The notes below the pieces were generated by a model. That model saw only the letters and a program-made list of their open reading frames with translations. It was not told where the DNA came from and ran no database searches. This document shows, piece after piece, positions 57,464-64,000 of a stretch of 64,000 nucleotides of DNA. Source of the stretch: Amia ocellicauda. Taxonomy: Eukaryota; Chordata; Actinopteri; Amiiformes; Amiidae. A program made the translations under genes and the position numbers. Every line of letters starts with the position of its first letter. The first letter of the stretch is position 1. The stretch covers positions 22,856,001-22,920,000 of the forward strand of contig NC_089866.1 in the NCBI RefSeq assembly GCF_036373705.1, written 5' to 3'.

Positions 57464-60400
57464 ATGATGGACACCACATTGACTGACCTGGTAAGTTCAA
57501 TATGTAACTGAAAAAAGACATACCAGTGCCAAGAAACCAATCAGAATTTGGTTGTTTTCACAGTTGACAAAGCAAACAATTGGCTGTGCTCTTCAGCAGT
57601 AAACTTCACCTGCTGCAAGCGTAGTTTGCAGCACTTTTTGCAAAACTTGTCTGCATATAATAATTTAAATAGAAAAATTACACAAATTATTTTTAATTAT
57701 GCTCTATTTTTAAAGATGAATTACTGGAGGCTTATGCTGTTAACTGTCGTGCTAGGAATCGGGGGATCATTTCAATATGGAATTCAAGTGTCTATCATGG
57801 CTTCTCCCTCAGAAGTAAGTACCATGAATGCTGCCTTTCTATACTATACAACAGTGTTTCCATACTACAGTCTGTGTGCCAGGCAGAAAGTGAGACTTGT
57901 CTTTATATCTCTTGATCTGTTCAAGTTTCCCAGTCATATAACAGGCCATACTAGCTAAGTGCAATTGATACCTGTTTGTGTACATTTCTGTTCTGCTCTG
58001 ACCCTTTTCCTAACTCCTGTCTTGAAGCACATTCAAAACTTTGTGAACCAGACTTGGATGGCTCGGTATGGGGAGCCTGTCAGTGAATCCACACAGAAAC
58101 TCATGTGGTCCTTCATTGTGTCCATCTTCAGCCTGGGGGGCTGGCTGGGTGCTATCAACAGTGGTACAATCCCAGTCATCTACGGCAGGTAGGAACAAAC
58201 TAGCATGACTCGCAAGTATACGCACCCAAGCTCTTTATGTAAGACTAATCTCTCATCTTCCTGCACAAATTTCCTGATGATGTGATTGAATGTTGGGCAC
58301 CATATTGACAGAGCTTGATTTAGGTGTTCATCACTAAAACAAAATCTGGAACAAAGGATGCTGTCAAGTGTGAGCCTGATAGATTTTATTGGCACTACAT
58401 ATTGTATACATTCCAGTAAATTCCCTTACATGCTGATCAGTACATTGGTTTAACATGTGATGAAGAATATGAAAATAGGACATTAAAATAAGATGGGATG
58501 AAGGAGTGAAATCAGTCCTTTAAAGCAACTCTGTATATAACCTTGAAATCAGTGAACTGGCTTGTTTGTCAGCACTTGTACCCAGAGTTGACAGTCTTAC
58601 AAGATAAAGCTTCAGCTTTGGTGTTTTTTCCAGAAAGAAATGTCTGCTCTTCAATAACGTGGTGGCGATCGTGGCCGCGGTGCTGATGGGGTTCAGTCGC
58701 ATGGCGGGCTCCTTCGAGATGATATTGCTGGGAAGGATTCTGTACGGATACAACGTGGGTCTGTATCTAGATAGTTCAGTCAGCAGACAGTTTGCTGTCT
58801 GTTCAAATACATTTCTGCTTGTCATATAATTAACAATTTAAGCATTACTGTGGAACAGAAGCAAATTCATTAAGTCTACTACCATACTTATTAATACACC
58901 CAGTATTTGTCAGCTTTTACTAACTGATCTGTACATTGTTGTCATTGTGCTGCAGGACTTGGCCTCAGTGTACATCTTATGTACTTGGGTGAATGTTCGC
59001 CAATTAAACTACGAGGCTTCCTGACCCTGTCCAGTGCTATCTTCATTGGTTTAGGGAAGGTTATGGGTCAAATTTGTGGACTCAGGTAGGAATCCTCTTT
59101 TCATACCTTCATTAAAAGAGAACTCCACCGAGTTTTCATGTCCAACTCATTCTATTTACCCGAAATCAGAGATTGAAAGATATACCGTGATGTGCTAACT
59201 TTAGAGCTCCTTTTCTCCAATGGAGAAAATCAGAAAAGTCCCGAAAATCATTAAAAATATCATTTTATGCATGCTCGATTGCTCCATAACCCTATTTTTC
59301 TGAATGATCCATCGATTTGTAGTCATTAAAAGTTTTCTTCACCACCCACTGTCACTATTATGTTGATGGCACATAGAATGAGCTGGACATGAAAAACTAA
59401 TTCCTTATTTTCTACGTATAGAATAACCCGAGAAAATATGGATTTTCGGTTGAGTTCCCCTTTAATGTTTGGTGGGCAGTACCCTGGCACATGCCATTGG
59501 TGGTGCTGTTGAAATGATCCAGCAGTAGAGATCCAGTCATGACCAGTTTCTTATAAATATCTGAACAGATGTAACAGATTTAGAGATCCGGTTCCTTAAC
59601 CAGACTGAAACTACAACCGTTGTCAATGGAGATTAAATCTATCTGTTATTAAAACATGTGTCAGGAACCAGTTGTGCCTGTGGTCTCCCAGTCTAAAGTC
59701 CATTAAATAATTAGTGCTGCCCCTTAACTGCTTTGTTATTCTTACCACTGGATTGCAAGGTCAAGAGGACAGGTCCTTCAATAAATCTTGTTCAATACGA
59801 CTTCCCTCGAAAGACACCTTCACCAGTTGACAAATGCGAAGTCTGAGAGCGAAGATTTTTGTCATAATTGCCATCCATGTTAATCCAGTCAAACTGTCCC
59901 TTTCTGGTTGTAAATGCAACACTGGATTAGAAATTAGAAGGACATCAGGGTTTATCATTTATAAAAAGCATGTCATGATGACATCACTCCAATGTGCAAA
60001 TCCTCCATGACTAGAGGTTGACTGGGGTAACTGATTTGCCACTTTCTTGGACTGCACAGATCATGGGTTTTGCTGACTCATGCTTCAGTGTGGAAAATAC
60101 AGAGTGAAGGCAGGAGTGAAGACTACTGAGGCCAACAACATGTTTTATATTTGGCAATAGTTGAACATGTAAGATTGCATTTATTTATTACCTAATTCTT
60201 TCTCCCCAGAGAAGTGATGGGCACAGAACCCATGTGGCCATACCTGCTGGCACTGAGTGGTCTGCCAGCTGTGGTGCAATTCTTCAGCCTCCTCTGTTTC
60301 CCAGAAACACCGCGCTACCTGTACATTGACAAGGGGGATGAGGAGGGATGTAAAAAGGGTACGTTGTGAGAAAAATACCTAGAAATGCACACAACCGGCA

Positions 60401-62311
60401 TTAAGACTCTGTATAAGCAACATCTGGATTCTGAGGAAGTAGAACAAGGCCCACATCAGTGGTGTAGCCAGGAATCCACGGAGGGGGGATCCTCCTCGAG
60501 AAAATGTGGAAAATTGGAGACCTGAAATGCATGTTTCTGAGTCATTTCAGAATTGAAAAATGTAGCTCAAAATCTCGATGAAATCCATGAAATCAGGCAG
60601 ATTTTGACTCAAACATATCTTTGCTTCACAACCACATATCACTACGGGACACATCCGATGAAAAATAACATATCAACCGACATGATACAGGCAATCTAGA
60701 CACAGTTTGTGGTGCTTGTCAATCAAAGATGTATTTAATTGGAGCTCCGTAATTGAATCGGGTGAAGATGCACGATTTTTGATTTGTGCGCGTGCTAGAA
60801 ATATGCATCTTCACTGGAAATAAACAGTTTCTGCCTCTGATGTAGCAGTTTCTAGATTAATGCAATTCTCCTGCTGAGACGCCCGAATTCATCAATAACA
60901 TCTTCATAAGTCAGGTGATGGCTGTAGCTAATTGAATAAATTGTGAAATAATTTAAATGAGAATGCAGATACTGGAGGATTGGATCAGACCATACTGCTC
61001 AACAGACCTATAACTATTGTGGGGTACATTGCAACTAAATTAAACAAAGACTACTGTTCATAATGTTAACTACAGCCAACAGTGTGTTGTTTTTACAGCT
61101 TTAAAGGTGCTCTGGGGTAACGTGGAGACGAAGCTGGAGCTGGAGGATATGACTAAAGAGCGGGAAACGATGAAAGGGGAAAAGGCCAAGTCAGTGTGGG
61201 ATGTCCTGACATCACGCTCTGTGCGATGGCAGCTGTTGACCTTAGTCATCCCCTGTGGCCTCATCCAGCTCTGTGGAATCAGTGCGGTGAGTGGGAGATG
61301 TTTTCCTGCACCAGCTGAATCAGGGCATCTGCTTTGTAGAATGAATTTAAACATTCACAGATCTTTCGTCAAGGGTTGTATTTTTTAAGAGGATTGTTGT
61401 TTTGCAGATCTACTTCTATGCTTTTGATATATTTCGTGAAGCTGGAGTCCCAAAAGATCAGATGCACTACCTCTCCATTGGAATTGGTACAGCTGAGCTA
61501 GTCACCTTAATACTATGTGTAAGTCGCAGACGTGTGCAGTGCTAATAATTATTATGCAATGTGTAACAAGTGTGAGTCTGTGTGAGTGGAATATAACAAA
61601 GCAGAGAGCTGAGCCACTGGAACCAGTCAAATTTCTTTTCTTGAAACTCAGCCTGGGAACTTCACTAAAAAATGTTGGTTTGAATGTGGAATATGGCCTA
61701 TTCCAGAATGGGAAGGTAGGGAAGTAAGAAACCAAAGTCTTCATTCATCCTTTGTTCTGGTTCCAGTCGTTCCTGATCGATCGCACTGGCAGGAAGTGGC
61801 TGATGTCGTTCGGCTACCTTGCCATGGCAGTGCTGATGGGGATTCTCGTGGTGATGCTGTCTTTACAGGTAAAGGGGAATTTTCTAAGATTGAAACATCG
61901 ATCATGACTGATTTCTCCCTCCCTTTAAACTGTTGACATTACTGGCATGTTCCTCTCAAGCCGATCTAAATACAATATCCAGAAAGATTTTACTTCTGGT
62001 GTACAGGATAATGACATAAACACTGGAAACTATGAAACTCCTTACCTGCCATACAAATATATTTCCTATAAGAGGAGGTACAACTAGATAATATACTTTG
62101 CTTTTCAGTAAAGATGCAAGACCCTGTAAGGAAATGTATAACTTTGTGACATTTTTTTGTATTTAGAAATATAATTTGATATTGTTTTCTTGTATATAGT
62201 TTTCTCTTTTCTTTTTCAGGATAACTACAGCTGGATTCCATACTTCAACATTGCTCTCATATTCTCTGCAATCTGTGTTTTTGGACTGGGTCCTTGTAAG
62301 TATTTTATTAT

Positions 62312-62371
<60 letters not shown>

Positions 62372-64000
62372 TGCACACTTTACTTTGTTAGGTCTCCCTC
62401 TCACTCATCCCCAGTATGCCTCCAGAGGTCCCTGTTTCCCGAATTCTAGTCTTGTTTTCTTATGTTTTTTTCCCCCTCAGCTAATTATTGCTCAATTAGT
62501 TAATCCTCATTTTCCCATTATTGTGCACACCTGTTCCCTAGCTCTCATTACAGAATATTTATATCCCTTTGTTCCCAGTCTCCCACATTAAGATTGTTCC
62601 TGAATGACAGTCCTGAGCCTTATTTCCTGAGTTTAGCTTACTAGTGTTCCAGATCTTTGCTTTCTCTGTAGACCCCGATTCTTGGATTCCCCAGTCTCTC
62701 TTGTTTGCCTGATCCCTTGACCACTCACTAGTTTTTCTGACCACAAGTTTTGTCTTGCACCTGTTTTACTTGATTGGCTTTAATCACCTCTATAGTTCTG
62801 ACCCATCTCCTGTGCTCTACACCTGGGTTCACTAGCCCCTAGGACCCACTCAGAGTTACAAACTTCATATAGGTCAATGTTGATATGTGTTTAAAATGTC
62901 CTGTGTTTTTGTTAATTGTAAATACCATGAACTGAACCAATATAAATTGTCTCAATTGAAGGGTTATACGATTGTCCATGGCTGAAATATATACAGATCC
63001 AAGGTTGTGTGGTTAAACCTTTAAAAATCTAGTAAATTTGGTCAACACTTTTAAAAAGCATACTGGGAAATGTTGTGCTGTGGACAGGTCCGGCCCGTGG
63101 CAGCGGAATAGGGGCGCCATCCATCCATCCATCCATCCAGCCATCCATCCAAATGCTCAAATGAGTGAAGGTTTTTTTATTTTTTACTTTTACTATTTTT
63201 TACTAATACCATTTTAATACTATTTTAAATATTACAAAAAAGCGAAAGCCCCCACAACAACATAAGTACATAGCTTATTAGGCCATATTTTCTGTGTTGC
63301 CATCAATCGCCCCCCCACCCCCGCTCTCATAGTTAGACTTACCTGATTCAGTAGTGAGTGAAACTGAACGCGAACCATGATAAATTAGTATCAGTTAGCC
63401 ACTTCAAAAGATGTCAAAAAGACCCAAGCCCTCTGGTGCCCAGAGAAGAAAAAGAAGAAGAGAAGAGGAGGAAAAATGGGATAAGGACAGAGGTCATGTG
63501 ATGTGATTCATGAATAGTTTATCTAATTGCATAGTTACCGTTGGAGCAGCGTTACTACTAGCCAGCTTACTTTGGACGATACTAGTAATGTTCGCTCATT
63601 TAAATAGCTAGCTAGAGTTAATGTCAGTCAGTAGAACAATGCTACATTATGCATATTGCACAATTAAGGAAATCTCAAAGACATAAAGCTATGCAGCTAT
63701 GCAGTTTCTGTGTGAGTGTATGAACACAATGATTGGTGGTGGAATTGGCTGCGATGCAAGGAGCACCAGCTAAAATCTTGCCTAGGGCACCAGATTGGTC
63801 AGGGCTGACCCTGGCTGTGGAGATATCATTTTAAACCTGCTATTCTGGAAAATAATGCGTCCCCACTATCATATCTCTGAAGCTCTTCTCCTCTCTCCCT
63901 CCAGCTGGAATAACGTTGACCCTCCCTGCTGAGTTGTTCCTTCAGGCTTGGAGACCCTCTGCGTACGTCATTAGTGGCACATGTAACTGGGTCGGTCTGT
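57464..64000 (+). CDS. Gene C: class II GLUT (SLC2A11-like), tandem copy of gene B, cut by window end
   Basis: Exons: 57464-57490, 57716-57814, 58028-58188, 58634-58758, 58956-59085, 60210-60358, 61099-61286, 61408-61518, 61767-61868, 62220-62295, and 63905-64000 (cut; exon 12 lies outside). Lengths of exons 2-10 equal those of genes A and B and no stop or frameshift is seen, so it looks functional. The start may be 57464 or the adjacent ATG at 57467. Changes from B include CSPIKLRG for CSPKKLRG, V for L and F for L in exon 6, P to L and A to T in exon 7, and GPSGITLTLPAEL for GPAGVVMTLPADL at the exon 10/11 join. Exon 2 uses an AAG acceptor instead of CAG. Confidence 0.9.
59364..60028. repeat. 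665-bp intron 5 tract identical to gene B 33790-34454
   Basis: Same length and, by eye, no differences from the matching part of gene B, while flanking intron sequence differs. Confidence 0.85.
62304..62372. repeat. AAT/ATT microsatellite in intron 10 of gene C
   Basis: More than 20 trinucleotide units. Gene B has only a short imperfect version at the same place (about 36975-36991). Confidence 0.95.
62386..62860 (+). mobile_element. Solo LTR in intron 10 of gene C, absent from gene B
   Basis: 475 bases beginning TGTTAGGTCTCCC and ending CAGAGTTACA, flanked by TACTT and AACTT (a 5-bp duplication with one change). Gene B has the uninterrupted site CACACTTAACTTCATATAG. No coding part is attached. 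Confidence 0.75.
63085..63813 (+). mobile_element. Internally deleted hAT-type element in intron 10 of gene C
   Basis: 729 bases with ends CAGGTCCGGCCC and, inverted, CAGGGTCAGCCC. It is flanked by an exact 8-bp duplication GCTGTGGA (63077-63084 and 63814-63821); the empty site is seen in gene B (TTGGGTTGTGGAGATAT). It holds a CCAT microsatellite (about 63119-63151) and the start of a transposase gene, but nothing of the catalytic part. Confidence 0.85.
63411..63506 (+). pseudogene. Transposase N-terminus left in the hAT-type element
   Basis: A 31-codon frame begins MSKRPKPSGAQRRKRRREEE and ends in TGA. SKR..SGAQ.RKR followed by an acidic-basic run is the usual opening of ZMYM1-like hAT transposases, so the element is an internal-deletion derivative of an autonomous one. 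Confidence 0.65.

Noticed and set aside
1..64000. CRISPR arrays, bacterial operons or ribosomal RNA genes
   Set aside because: Spliced vertebrate-type genes and fish transposons fill the window; no regularly spaced direct repeats, rRNA stretches or Shine-Dalgarno-led gene series were seen.

Overview
The window looks like genomic DNA of a ray-finned fish. Genes have many short exons with GT-AG introns, the sequence is AT-rich between genes, and the repeats are typical of fish: Tc1, IS630-like, hAT/ZMYM-type, DIRS, L2-like, an integrase-first Gypsy (Gmr1-like) element and an old retrovirus copy. The species cannot be told from the sequence alone. I reconstructed genes by hand from splice sites and reading phase; no alignment or database search was run.

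Layout. Gene A (2723-10175, +) is a complete 12-exon class II facilitative sugar transporter, recognisable as SLC2A11 (GLUT11). An intact Tc1-type transposase gene sits in its intron 7. A decayed IS630-like transposon (14588-16967) follows. Next is a 15-exon HEAT-repeat gene resembling the maestro (MROH) family (18541-23358), whose frame is clean except for one TGA. A 1.28-kb near-palindrome (23748-25026) lies just downstream. Then come a probable solo LTR, a broken retroviral pol plus env-TM remnant (27.4-29.7 kb) and assorted repeats. Gene B (32033-38043, +) is a second complete class II GLUT. From about 40.1 to 57.07 kb is a repeat graveyard: a Gypsy gag remnant, a DIRS-like element, an L2-like LINE split by two nested LTRs, a full-length decayed Gmr1-like element carrying its own hAT-type insertion, another solo LTR, a displaced copy of gene A's 3' end, and a hAT/ZMYM-type element. 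Gene C (57464 to beyond 64000, +) is a tandem duplicate of gene B, cut by the window edge in exon 11.

How it fits together. The three GLUT genes share exactly the same lengths for internal exons 2 to 10 (and 11 in A and B), so they are one ancient tandem family. B and C are a much younger pair whose introns still align. A second copy of gene A's 3' UTR at 51849-52541, upstream of C, suggests the duplicated block once reached back into the end of A. One 665-bp stretch of intron 5 appears identical in B and C although its flanks differ, as expected from gene conversion. After the duplication, C's intron 10 gained a solo LTR, a hAT-type element and a long ATT microsatellite.
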